In this document: positions 1 through 8,179 of the stretch, piece after piece
Position numbering within the stretch: position 1 is the first letter of the stretch
How the letters are laid out: every line of letters begins with the position of its first letter
Assembly: GCA_949291945.1 (NCBI GenBank)
Contig: CASEXH010000002.1
Location: 85,915 to 149,914 of the forward strand
DNA length: 64,000 nucleotides
Direction of reading: 5' to 3'
Source: an uncultured Bacillota bacterium
GTDB lineage: Bacteria > Bacillota > Clostridia > Lachnospirales > Lachnospiraceae
Program-made: the position numbers and the translations under genes
Notes under the pieces: model-generated
Seen by the model: the letters and a program-made list of their open reading frames with translations, nothing else
Told to the model about the DNA's origin: nothing
The model's database searches: none

Positions 1-588
1 GGCATTGCAAATCGTATTTAAAACAAGTCTATCATACCTCTTTTCGCTCAAAATTTCAACTATTTCTTGAAAATTATTGTAATTAAATGTCGTTTGAGAC
101 ACAATACAAACTTTTTCGTGTTCTTCCGACAGAAAATCCCTTGCTTCTTCCTTTGTGCGGATTACAGTAGAAGGACCATGGCACCACCCTCGGATCCCTG
201 CCACCTCCGGATGATCCGGATTTCCGATGATCACGATATGGCGTCCCCCTTTACTTTCTTTCTCCACGATCCGGTGGATCTTCAGGACAAAAGGGCAAGT
301 AACATCCACATAATCCAGTTTTTTCTCCTTCAGCAGATCATAGATATCCTCCGGCACTCCATGGGAGCGGATGATCACGGTTCCTTCTTTCAGGCTTCTC
401 AGTTCTTTCTCCGTTTCCAGTACCCGAACTCCTCGTTTTTCCAGGTCTGAGACCACTTCTTCATTGTGAATAATGGGGCCATAAGTATATACCGGACCCT
501 TTTTGGCGTCCGCCACTTCATAGGCTTTTTCCACCGCTCTTTTTACACCGAAGCAAAAGCCGGCAGTCTTTGCAACCTTTACTTCCAT
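1..588 (-). CDS. ispH: 4-hydroxy-3-methylbut-2-enyl diphosphate reductase (IspH), 3' end cut by window edge
   Basis: Last enzyme of the MEP isoprenoid pathway, an Fe-S reductase making IPP and DMAPP. The minus-strand reading frame starts at ATG 588 and stays open to base 1 (196 codons). The N-terminus MEVKVAKTAGFCFGVKRAVE carries the conserved first cluster cysteine (GFCFGV), followed by GPIIHN, RSHG and VTCPFV (second cysteine), and a third cysteine in LNTICNA at the window edge. It starts 4 bases after the cmk stop, so the two are co-transcribed. In many Lachnospiraceae IspH is fused to ribosomal S1 domains; the truncation prevents checking that here. Confidence 0.95.
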   Translation of the reverse strand, partial: MEVKVAKTAGFCFGVKRAVEKAYEVADAKKGPVYTYGPIIHNEEVVSDLEKRGVRVLETEKELRSLKEGTVIIRSHGVPEDIYDLLKEKKLDYVDVTCPFVLKIHRIVEKESKGGRHIVIIGNPDHPEVAGIRGWCHGPSTVIRTKEEARDFLSEEHEKVCIVSQTTFNYNNFQEIVEILSEKRYDRLVLNTICNA

Positions 589-592
589 TCCC

Positions 593-1270
593 TTACTTCC
601 CTTCCCTGGTTTTCTCTCTGTAAAGGTGAAGGATCTCCTCCTTTACCTCCTGAATGTTCATTTCCGAAGAATCTACAAGAACCGCATCCTCAGCTTGACG
701 CAGAGGTGAGATTTCTCTCTCCATATCTCTTTTATCTCTCTGGCAGATATCCTCCTGGATTTCCTCAAGGCTACAGGGAATCCCTTTTTCTTCGAGCTCT
801 TTACACCTTCTTAATGCCCGTGTTGCGACACTTGCGGTAAGATAAATCTTAATGTCTGCATTTGGAAGGACACAAGTTCCAATATCTCTGCCGTCCATGA
901 CCACATTTGACCTGGCAGCCAGTTTTCTCTGAAGTTCTACCAGTTTTTCTCTTATCACCGGATTTCCAGAACTTACAGAAGCCATATTCCCCACCTCTTC
1001 TTTTCTGAGATAAGGGGTTACATTCTCCCCATTCAGTATCACCTGCTGGACTCCATCTTCATATACAATAGAAATGTCTGCCTCACGGCAAGCCTCTTCC
1101 ATCTTTCCTTTTTCTTCGGGAGAAATCCCCTGACGGATCAAATATAAGGCCATAGCTCTATACATAGCTCCTGTATCTACATAGATAAATGCCAATTCTT
1201 TTGCTACCGCTTTTGCTATGGTACTTTTCCCGGCTCCTGCCGGCCCGTCGATCGCAATATTTACTGCCAT
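593..1270 (-). CDS. cmk: Cytidylate kinase
   Basis: Phosphorylates CMP/dCMP with ATP in the cytoplasm. The 225-residue protein begins MAVNIAIDGPAGAGKST with the P-loop GPAGAGKS. It continues with YVDTGAMYRA, VMDGRDIGTCVLPNA and RRCKELEEKG, all typical of the family. The frame is open further upstream, but the start at 1270 is preceded by GGAG at good spacing and gives the normal length and N-terminus. It lies between a HAD phosphatase gene (35 bases upstream) and ispH (4 bases downstream), so a shared transcript is likely. Confidence 0.96.
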   Translation of the reverse strand: MAVNIAIDGPAGAGKSTIAKAVAKELAFIYVDTGAMYRAMALYLIRQGISPEEKGKMEEACREADISIVYEDGVQQVILNGENVTPYLRKEEVGNMASVSSGNPVIREKLVELQRKLAARSNVVMDGRDIGTCVLPNADIKIYLTASVATRALRRCKELEEKGIPCSLEEIQEDICQRDKRDMEREISPLRQAEDAVLVDSSEMNIQEVKEEILHLYREKTREGK

Positions 1271-1304
1271 ATCTCTTACTCCTTTTTTCTTATAAATTCC
1301 CCTT

Positions 1305-1973
1305 CTAAAACTCCTTGCCCCCGGCATAATCCCGGATGATTTCATCCAGATCCGCCTCTTCCAGGGAGGTTGTCCGGCGGTAGCATGGTTCAAAATCGCA
1401 GTACCGGGTTAGCTGATTCGGCACCAGAAGACAGGGCATTCCCGCCCGGTTAGCGCTGATCAGACCATTTCCGGAGTCCTCAACTGCAAGACATTCCTCA
1501 GGCGTTACCCCCAGCATTTCCGCTGCTTTCAAAAAGAGATCCGGCGCCGGCTTAACATTCCTGCAAATATCTGCTGTGGAAAAGGCATCAAAGTATTCCA
1601 GCAAACCCGGTCTCTTCAGATGTGACACCGGCTTTTTCTCTGTTGCAGAGGTGGCAATTCCCAGTTTCAGTCCCCGTTGCTTTGCTTTTTTTATAAATTC
1701 TTCTACTCCCTTCATAGGCGGAAGCGTACTGCTGCGCCGGAGAAATTCCTTGGCAGCCGAAGCTTCAAAAGCTTCGCCGTTTATCTCGGGGCTTACCTTT
1801 TCCTTTAAAAATCCAAAAAACTCTTGGTTATCAGACCCTACGCATACCAGATAGTCCCGGATATCCAGGTCATACTGATATCTGGCTTTCAGCCAGTCCC
1901 GATAAATCTCAAACCATTGTGTTTCTGTGTCTACGATCACTCCGTCAAAATCAAAAATCACTGCTTTCAGCAT
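1305..1973 (-). CDS. HAD-superfamily hydrolase (beta-phosphoglucomutase/phosphatase-like)
   Basis: A 222-residue HAD subfamily IA protein. Motif I is FDFDGVIVDTE (nucleophile and acid/base Asp near residues 8-10), motif II is IATSAT, the motif III lysine lies in KPAPDLFLKAAEMLG, and motif IV is AVEDSGNG. The cap inserted after motif I is the small helical type seen in beta-phosphoglucomutase and sugar-phosphate phosphatases. Substrate cannot be deduced. GGGAGG lies 4 bases before the ATG, and the start overlaps the end of the flavoprotein gene by 7 bases, indicating translational coupling. Confidence 0.9.
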   Translation of the reverse strand: MLKAVIFDFDGVIVDTETQWFEIYRDWLKARYQYDLDIRDYLVCVGSDNQEFFGFLKEKVSPEINGEAFEASAAKEFLRRSSTLPPMKGVEEFIKKAKQRGLKLGIATSATEKKPVSHLKRPGLLEYFDAFSTADICRNVKPAPDLFLKAAEMLGVTPEECLAVEDSGNGLISANRAGMPCLLVPNQLTRYCDFEPCYRRTTSLEEADLDEIIRDYAGGKEF

Positions 1974-3214
1974 AATTCCTCCCTGGCTGCCGCCTTTGCC
2001 GTAGACCAGGCAATCTGCAGGTTAAATCCTCCGGTAACCCCATCCAGGTCCAACACTTCCCCAATGAAATAGAGACCTTTCATCTTTTTGGATTCCATGG
2101 TCCCAGGATCGATCTCCTTTACTTTGATGCCTCCCTGGGTAATGATTGCTTCCCTGAACCCCCGCAGACCTGTAATAGTAAATGGAAATTTCTTTACTCT
2201 TTCAAGAAATGCCATCCTCTCTTCTCTTGTGATCTCATGGACTTTCTTTTCCGGAGGAATATCCCCCAGCTCCAGCATTACCGGATAAAGTTTTGCAGGA
2301 AACCAGCCTGTAATCACATTTTTAAACTGCTTATTTATTCCCTCTTCAAATTCACGCAAAAGACGCCTGTCCAGCTGTTCCACAGTCAGAGCCGGTTTCA
2401 AATCCAGGAACCCCTGAAGAGGCCCTTTCTCCAGCCGTTTTCCAATATAAGAGCTGGCAGTCAGCACCAGAGGCCCTGACATACCAAAGTGAGTAAACAA
2501 AAGCTCCCCGAAATTTTTATAAAGAACCTTTTTTCCATCCTTTACAGTCAGTTCCACATTTTTCAGAGAAAGTCCCTGCATACAGGTAATGTACTCCTCC
2601 CGGGTTTCCACAGGAACCAGGGCAGGGCGGAGATCTGTCACCCCGTGGCCCGTCTCTCTGGCGAAGCGATAACCGTCTCCAGTAGAGCCGGTAGCCTGAT
2701 AGGAATATCCTCCTGTAGCTACAATGACCCTGTCCGCCTCGATCTCGGCCCCATTTTCCAGTACAACTCCTTTTACTCTTTTTTCGCCCTCCGGTCTATC
2801 CTCAGTCAAGATTTCCCGAACCTGGCTCTTTAAATGGATCTTCACTTCCAATTGTTTCAGTCTTTTCTCCAATACGCTTATCACATCTGAAGAATGGTCC
2901 GATACAGGAAAGATCCTGCCTCCCCGTTCTTCTTTTATCCTCAGTCCCAAACTTTCAAAAAAACGGATCGCATCCTGATTTGTGAATCCATAAAAAGCAC
3001 TGTAAAGAAATTTAGGATTAGTCACCACAGACTGAAAAAAAGTTTCTTCATCGCAGGAATTAGTCAGATTACACCTTCCTTTCCCTGTGATAAACAATTT
3101 CTTCCCCAGCTTTTCATTTTTTTCAAAAATGTGGACCTTATGTCCCTGTTCTCCCAGAAAAACACCTGCAGCCATGCCTGCTGCGCCGCCTCCGATAATC
3201 ACTATCTTTTCCAT
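1967..3214 (-). CDS. HI0933/BaiN-family FAD-dependent oxidoreductase
   Basis: A 415-residue flavoprotein with the N-terminal dinucleotide-binding motif IIGGGAAGMAAG, the family signature KKLFITGKGRCNLTN near residue 40, ATGGYSYQATGSTGDGY mid-protein, and the C-terminal FAD motif GLYFIGEVLDLDGVTGGFN. The family (YhiN/HI0933) includes BaiN, reported to act on bile-acid intermediates in some Clostridia, but most members have no assigned substrate and nothing here links this copy to bile acids. It sits upstream of the HAD and cmk genes in the same direction. A strong AGGAG precedes the ATG. Confidence 0.88.
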   Translation of the reverse strand: MEKIVIIGGGAAGMAAGVFLGEQGHKVHIFEKNEKLGKKLFITGKGRCNLTNSCDEETFFQSVVTNPKFLYSAFYGFTNQDAIRFFESLGLRIKEERGGRIFPVSDHSSDVISVLEKRLKQLEVKIHLKSQVREILTEDRPEGEKRVKGVVLENGAEIEADRVIVATGGYSYQATGSTGDGYRFARETGHGVTDLRPALVPVETREEYITCMQGLSLKNVELTVKDGKKVLYKNFGELLFTHFGMSGPLVLTASSYIGKRLEKGPLQGFLDLKPALTVEQLDRRLLREFEEGINKQFKNVITGWFPAKLYPVMLELGDIPPEKKVHEITREERMAFLERVKKFPFTITGLRGFREAIITQGGIKVKEIDPGTMESKKMKGLYFIGEVLDLDGVTGGFNLQIAWSTAKAAAREELC

Positions 3215-3263
3215 ATACCGCTCCTATAATTCCAGTTCTCTTAATCTTCACATTCCGGCATCT

Positions 3264-4190
3264 CTATCTGTCTGAATGATTAGGATCCAGCAGCTGGATC
3301 TCCTCGCTGTCTGTTGGATCAATTTCATCGTTATTATATACCTGATATTCATCCCATATTTTTTCCAGGGATTCCAGTCTTTCCACTACTTCCTTCTGTT
3401 TTCTCATACTGAGAGCCACTACCAATGCATTGATCACACTTAATGGTGCCACCAGAGAATCTACGATAGAAGCCATATCGCTTCTGGCAATAAGATTACA
3501 GGAAGAATACAGATTCATGGGAGAATGGACACTATCTGTCAAAGTGATCACCTTTGCCTTCCGATTGTTGGCAAATTCCAGAGCTTTCAAAGTACGCATA
3601 GAATATCTCGGGAAACTAATCCCTACGATCACATCTTCCTCGCCTATATGGATCATCTGTTCAAAAATCTCACTGGAACTGCTGGTTGTAAGCAGCCTTA
3701 CATTATCAAAGATCAGATTCAGATAAAAGCTCATAAAGCTTGCCAGGGGAGCGCAGCTCCTGATTCCCACCACATAAATGTTCCTGGCAGAAAGAAGGAG
3801 CTCTATGGCTAATTCGAAGGCCTGATGATCGATACCTTCCAGAGTCAGCTTGATCTTATCAATATCTGAGTGAAGCACTGTATCCAGTATCTCTGACTGA
3901 GGCACCTTCCCATAGGTTACCTCCATCCGCTGTATAGAGTTCAGTTTAGTCCTAACCAATTCTTCCAGAACCTTCTGAAATTCCGGATATCCCTTATACC
4001 CCAGATGTATGGCAAAACGTACCACCGTAGATTCACTGACCCCCACAGTCTCTCCCAGCTTTGCAGCAGTTAGAAATGCTGCCTTATCATAATTGTCCAG
4101 GATATAGGATGCCAGTTTTTTCTGGCCTTTACTGAAACTGTGGAATTGATGATTGATCCTGCCAAGCAGATGTTCCGTACTATTATTCAT
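3264..4190 (-). CDS. MurR/RpiR-family transcriptional regulator
   Basis: A 308-residue regulator: N-terminal helix-turn-helix (about residues 15-75, with VGVSESTVVRFAIHLGYKG as recognition helix) and a C-terminal SIS sugar-phosphate-binding domain (about 120-260, with NIYVVGIRSCAPLASFM and VIVGISFPRYSMRTL). Family members sense phosphosugars and usually control adjacent sugar-catabolism genes. None is next to it here, so its target is unknown; the nearest operons are the biotin-dependent decarboxylase upstream and the flavoprotein-HAD-cmk genes downstream. The acidic C-terminal tail of about 25 residues is variable in the family. It has its own promoter (4231-4259). Confidence 0.9.
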   Translation of the reverse strand: MNNSTEHLLGRINHQFHSFSKGQKKLASYILDNYDKAAFLTAAKLGETVGVSESTVVRFAIHLGYKGYPEFQKVLEELVRTKLNSIQRMEVTYGKVPQSEILDTVLHSDIDKIKLTLEGIDHQAFELAIELLLSARNIYVVGIRSCAPLASFMSFYLNLIFDNVRLLTTSSSSEIFEQMIHIGEEDVIVGISFPRYSMRTLKALEFANNRKAKVITLTDSVHSPMNLYSSCNLIARSDMASIVDSLVAPLSVINALVVALSMRKQKEVVERLESLEKIWDEYQVYNNDEIDPTDSEEIQLLDPNHSDR

Positions 4191-4230
4191 ATCATGTGCC
4201 TCTTCTTTTCTTTTTCTTCACATGTTTTTT

Positions 4231-4259
4231 ATCATAACACACTTTTTCCAAGAAAGCAA
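4231..4259 (-). promoter_or_regulatory. Sigma-A-type promoter of the RpiR gene
   Basis: On the minus strand TTGCTT (4254-4259), a 17-base spacer, then TATGAT (4231-4236). It lies about 40 bases before the RpiR start. Its -35 element falls at the T-rich tail of the terminator of the preceding decarboxylase operon. Confidence 0.65.
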
Positions 4260-4262
4260 AAG

Positions 4263-4318
4263 AAGCTGCCCTGAGAACCGTTCAAAATATTTCTGAGCGG
4301 TCCTTCTAAAGGCAGCTT
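4263..4318 (-). terminator. Rho-independent terminator of the decarboxylase operon
   Basis: Outer stem AAGCTGCC/GGCAGCTT with an inner GACCGCTC/GAACGGTT pairing, followed on the minus strand by CTTTTGCTTT. It begins 20 bases after the stop codon of the last gene. Confidence 0.7.
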
Positions 4319-4337
4319 GTCTTACTTTATAAATCTG

Positions 4338-5750
4338 TTATACCGGGTATACTCCGTTTTCTGTATCCGCTTCCTTAGGATCTACCTTCGTCTGCTGCGC
4401 TTCTCTGTATTTAAAGAAGTCTGTAGCAACCTGCGGGAACAGTGCATAAGTCAGTACGTCTTCTTCCTGCTCAGACCACTGAGCCATTTCATCTCTCAGA
4501 GTATCCAGTTCAGGCTCCAGAAGGTCTGCAGGACGGCAGGTGATCACTTCTGTATCACCGATACATTTCTTCTGAACTTCCGGATTGAAAGGCTTTACAG
4601 TTGCGCCGTATTTACCGCTTAAGACGTCCTTTGTCTCTTTTGTTACCATCTTGTAACGCTCGCCCATAAGTACGTTAAATACGGCCTGAGTACCAACAAT
4701 CTGAGAAGATGGCGTAACCAGAGGCGGCTCTCCCAGATCCTTACGAACTCTCGGAACTTCTTCCAGAACATCGTAATATTTATCTTCTGCGTGCTGTTCC
4801 TTCAGCTGAGAAGTCAGGTTGGAAAGCATACCGCCCGGCACCTGATACAGAAGGGTCTTGATATTTACTCCCAGGTTCTTCGGATTCAGAAGGCCGGAAT
4901 CCAGAGCCTCGTCACGAATCGGACGGAAATAATCGGCAATCTCTGCCAGCAGGTTCTGATCAAATCCTGTATCATAGGGAGTTCCTTTAAAGGTTTCTAC
5001 CATAACCTCTGTAGCTGGCTGGGAAGTTCCCAGCGCAAAGGGTGACATAGCCGTATCGATCACATCTACCCCTGCCTCTACTGCTTTCAGATAAGTCATA
5101 GAAGCCACCCCGGAAGTATAATGGGTATGAAGCTGAATTGGTATATCAACAGCTTCTTTCAGGGCTGTTACCAGCTCAGTTGCTGCATATGGAAGGAGAA
5201 GTCCTGCCATATCTTTAATACAGATAGAGTTAGCTCCCATATCTTCAATTCTTTTTGCCAGATCTACCCAGTATTCCAAGGTATAAGCCTCGCCTAAAGT
5301 GTAGGACATAGCCACCTGAGCGTGTCCTTTTTCTTTATTAGCTGCCTTTACTGCTGTCTGCAGATTTCTCAGATCGTTCAGACAGTCAAAAATACGAATA
5401 ATATCGATTCCGTTGGCAATAGATTTCTGTACAAAATACTCTACCACATCATCTGCATAGGGACGATAACCAAGAATGTTCTGTCCTCTGAACAGCATCT
5501 GGAGCTTTGTATTTTTGAATCCATCACGAAATTTACGAAGTCTTTCCCATGGGTCTTCTTTCAGGAAACGCAGGGAAGCATCAAAGGTAGCGCCGCCCCA
5601 GCATTCTACAGAATGATAACCCACTTTATCCAGTTTATCCACGATAGGCATCATCTGTTCTGTTGTCATTCTGGTGGCAATCAGAGACTGATGAGCGTCA
5701 CGCAGGATCGTCTCAGTAATCTTAATAGGTTTTTTTACTACTTCTGCCAT
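4338..5750 (-). CDS. Oxaloacetate decarboxylase alpha-type carboxyltransferase without biotin domain (PycB/5S-like)
   Basis: A 470-residue carboxyltransferase of the pyruvate/oxaloacetate type: TETILRDAHQSLIATRM at the N-terminus (metal-site Asp), ECWGGATFDASLRFL, FRGQNILGYRPY, the catalytic-lysine motif SICIKDMAGLL, and IQLHTHYTSGVAS (metal-binding His pair). It ends before any biotinyl domain, so it must use the separate carrier at 6995-7369. An ATG 15 bases upstream is in frame, but GGAGG lies 8 bases before the ATG at 5750, which I chose. Last gene of the operon; likely moves CO2 between oxaloacetate/pyruvate and carrier biotin. Confidence 0.92.
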   Translation of the reverse strand: MAEVVKKPIKITETILRDAHQSLIATRMTTEQMMPIVDKLDKVGYHSVECWGGATFDASLRFLKEDPWERLRKFRDGFKNTKLQMLFRGQNILGYRPYADDVVEYFVQKSIANGIDIIRIFDCLNDLRNLQTAVKAANKEKGHAQVAMSYTLGEAYTLEYWVDLAKRIEDMGANSICIKDMAGLLLPYAATELVTALKEAVDIPIQLHTHYTSGVASMTYLKAVEAGVDVIDTAMSPFALGTSQPATEVMVETFKGTPYDTGFDQNLLAEIADYFRPIRDEALDSGLLNPKNLGVNIKTLLYQVPGGMLSNLTSQLKEQHAEDKYYDVLEEVPRVRKDLGEPPLVTPSSQIVGTQAVFNVLMGERYKMVTKETKDVLSGKYGATVKPFNPEVQKKCIGDTEVITCRPADLLEPELDTLRDEMAQWSEQEEDVLTYALFPQVATDFFKYREAQQTKVDPKEADTENGVYPV

Positions 5751-5797
5751 CTTTTTTTCCTCCATTTATATTTCCATGTCCGCCGATGCGGATTTTA

Positions 5798-6946
5798 CTA
5801 TACGCCGAAAATTGCCATAAAGGTTCCGGCAGCTACAGCTGTACCGATAACGCCTGCTACGTTTGGTCCCATGGCATGCATCAGCAGGAAGTTGGTAGGA
5901 TCAGCCTCAGCACCTACCTTCTGAGATACACGGGCTGCCATAGGCACGGCAGATACTCCGGCAGAACCGATCAGCGGGTTGATCTTGCCGTGGGACAGCT
6001 TACACATCAGCTTGCCCAGGAGCACGCCTCCCGCAGTACCAAAGGCAAAGGCTACCAGACCCAGGACAACGATCTTCAAAGTATCCATCTTCAGGAAAGC
6101 CTCAGCGCTTGTGGAAGCACCTACAGAAGTTCCCAGAAGGATTACAACGATATACATAAGAGCATTAGAAGCTGTCTCTGTCAGCTGTTTTACTACGCCT
6201 GACTCACGGAACAGATTTCCAAGCATCAGCATACCAACCAGAGGAGCGGTAGTAGGCAGGATCAGGCATACCACTACCGTAATAACGATAGGGAACAAAA
6301 TCTTTTCCAGTTTGGAAACCGGACGGAGCTGCTCCATCTTGATTTTTCTTTCTTCCTCTGTTGTAAGAAGTTTCATAATAGGCGGCTGAATGATAGGAAC
6401 CAGGGACATATAGGAATATGCCGCCACGGCAATGGCTCCCATAAGTCCCGACTGTCCCAGCTTGCCGGCCAGGAAAATAGAAGTCGGTCCGTCGGCACCT
6501 CCGATAATGGAAATTGCTGCCGCAGCTTTTCCGTTGAATCCCATAAAGATCGCCAGGAAATAAGCCACATAAATACCTAACTGTGCTGCAGCACCCATAA
6601 GGAAGCTTTTGGGATTTGCGATCAGGGGACCGAAGTCTGTCATAGCGCCTACTCCCAGGAAGATCAGAGAAGGCAGAACACTCCACTCATCCAGGATATA
6701 GAAAACGTGCAGAAGTCCCGGTGTTCCGTTTGAGGCTTCTTCCGCTGAGATCATAATATCCGGATAAATATTTACCAAAAGCATACCGAATGCAATGGGT
6801 ACCAGCAAAAGGGGCTCAAAACCCATTTTAATGGCGAGGAACAGGAATACAAACGCCACTAGGATCATGATCAGATTTCCAAATGTCAAATTCATAAAAG
6901 CGGTCTGGCTGATAAGATTTGACGCAACATCTGCAATGTTTGACAT
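5798..6946 (-). CDS. oadB: Sodium-translocating decarboxylase beta subunit
   Basis: A 382-residue polytopic membrane protein of the OadB/MmdB/GcdB family, which decarboxylates carboxybiotin and exports Na+. Characteristic stretches are [26 protein letters not shown] (with the conserved sodium-site Asp), [13 protein letters not shown], and the C-terminal [14 protein letters not shown] then [17 protein letters not shown]. The length is typical of the shorter beta subunits. It sits between the biotin carrier and the alpha-type subunit, consistent with one membrane complex that builds a sodium gradient. Confidence 0.95.
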   Translation of the reverse strand: MSNIADVASNLISQTAFMNLTFGNLIMILVAFVFLFLAIKMGFEPLLLVPIAFGMLLVNIYPDIMISAEEASNGTPGLLHVFYILDEWSVLPSLIFLGVGAMTDFGPLIANPKSFLMGAAAQLGIYVAYFLAIFMGFNGKAAAAISIIGGADGPTSIFLAGKLGQSGLMGAIAVAAYSYMSLVPIIQPPIMKLLTTEEERKIKMEQLRPVSKLEKILFPIVITVVVCLILPTTAPLVGMLMLGNLFRESGVVKQLTETASNALMYIVVILLGTSVGASTSAEAFLKMDTLKIVVLGLVAFAFGTAGGVLLGKLMCKLSHGKINPLIGSAGVSAVPMAARVSQKVGAEADPTNFLLMHAMGPNVAGVIGTAVAAGTFMAIFGV

Positions 6947-6994
6947 TTTTTTACCTCCCGTATTTTTTCTTTGACTTTACACAGTCCATAGTGC

Positions 6995-7369
6995 TTAGTT
7001 CATGGTAGCAAGGATATCGCCGTTTTCCACTGCGTCTCCTACTGCCACGTTAATACTTGCTACTGTGCCGTCCTGAGGTGCTACTACGGGAATTTCCATC
7101 TTCATGGCTTCCAGAACAACGATGGGGTCTCCTGCTTTCAGAGCCTGTCCGGCATTTGCTGCCACGCTGCAAACTTTGCCTGGTACAGAAGCCTTTACTT
7201 CGATAGAGCCTGCTGCGGCGGCAGGTGCTGCTGCAGGCGCAGGGGCTGCCTTGGGAGCGACCTTTGGTGCTGCTTTTGGTGCGGCCACAGGTGCTGCTCC
7301 ATTTCCTGCGCCTTCTTCTACTGTTACATCATACGCAACGCCGTTTACAGTGATTGTATAAGATTTCAT
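6995..7369 (-). CDS. Biotin carboxyl carrier protein (decarboxylase gamma/1.3S type)
   Basis: A 124-residue carrier with a short N-terminal domain (MKSYTITVNGVAYDVTVEEG), a flexible Ala/Pro/Lys linker (about residues 23-52) and a C-terminal biotinyl domain with the attachment motif EAMKMEIPV (biotinyl-Lys near residue 90). The layout matches the 1.3S subunit of transcarboxylase and the MmdC/GcdC carriers. It sits between OadG and OadB and would shuttle carboxybiotin between the two carboxyltransferases and the membrane subunit. GGAGG precedes the ATG. Confidence 0.95.
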   Translation of the reverse strand: MKSYTITVNGVAYDVTVEEGAGNGAAPVAAPKAAPKVAPKAAPAPAAAPAAAAGSIEVKASVPGKVCSVAANAGQALKAGDPIVVLEAMKMEIPVVAPQDGTVASINVAVGDAVENGDILATMN

Positions 7370-7394
7370 ATTCTTTTCCTCCTATGACTTTCAG

Positions 7395-8165
7395 CTAACG
7401 CCAATTATTTTTCTTTGATTTTCTGATCGAACGGACTACAAAGCTGTCCGGGGATGTATTTTCAGAAGCTGCAATAGCTGCTGCGATAACAGCCACCAGT
7501 TCCAGATCATCTGTAAGTACTTCCTCCTCTTCTGCTGCAGGAACAACCGCAGGCGCAGGGGCTGCAGAAACAGGAGCCGGGGCCGGGGTTTCTGTTTTCT
7601 TTTTTCCAAAAGAATCCACAAGACCGGGTATATATTTAAAAAGAGAAATAACAAAAACCAAGAAGAACAGTACGATAAACACTGTTCCAAGGCCGACTAC
7701 GGCATTCATGGCAGCGTCCTGCATCTTCTCTCCCATGGTATACTGCATACTGAATCCGATGCTGTCCGCATTCAGCTTGCTGTCGTAAACCATCTGAACA
7801 TCAGCTGTACCATTTTCAAATTCTGCTTCCAGATCCACTACATAGTTGCTTCCATCTTTTCTTACTGCTTCCGAAGGATCTACATCTTCAAATCCGATAT
7901 AGGCACCCAGTTCCTCTGAAGAATCCATCCAGGCCTGAAAAGCACTCTTGGTAAAATCGTCCATATTGGGATTTTCTTCTATGGCCTGCTCCATGGTAGC
8001 GCTGTCATAGGCTACCAGGGTCTCCATCGTGGAAGTAGTTGTACTGTAAAGATTATTTGCTACTGTTTCGTTGATCTCCTCCTGGGAACCGGTACAGGCA
8101 GTCAGGGTAAGAGTCAGAATACCTAAGGATACGAGTCCTCCTAATTTTTTTCCTATCTGCTTCAT
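7395..8165 (-). CDS. OadG-type subunit with N-terminal lipoprotein domain
   Basis: A 256-residue protein in three parts. A lipoprotein signal (MKQIGKKLGG to LTLTACTGS, lipid Cys near residue 24); an extracytoplasmic domain (about 28-150) with alternating helical and strand-like segments that resembles small DUF3887-type domains; then an OadG region with one membrane helix (VVGLGTVFIVLFFLVFVISL), a Pro/Ala linker and a basic C-terminus. OadG anchors and assembles the decarboxylase. A GTG 9 bases upstream is in frame, but GAGGTG at 6 bases from ATG 8165 fits better. Standard OadG proteins are much shorter, so the fusion is notable. Confidence 0.8.
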   Translation of the reverse strand: MKQIGKKLGGLVSLGILTLTLTACTGSQEEINETVANNLYSTTTSTMETLVAYDSATMEQAIEENPNMDDFTKSAFQAWMDSSEELGAYIGFEDVDPSEAVRKDGSNYVVDLEAEFENGTADVQMVYDSKLNADSIGFSMQYTMGEKMQDAAMNAVVGLGTVFIVLFFLVFVISLFKYIPGLVDSFGKKKTETPAPAPVSAAPAPAVVPAAEEEEVLTDDLELVAVIAAAIAASENTSPDSFVVRSIRKSKKNNWR

Positions 8166-8179
8166 ATGCTTCACCTCGC

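Noticed and set aside
1271..1393. N-terminal extension of cytidylate kinase
   Set aside because: Overlaps the HAD gene and precedes the canonical N-terminus; GGAG supports the start at 1270.
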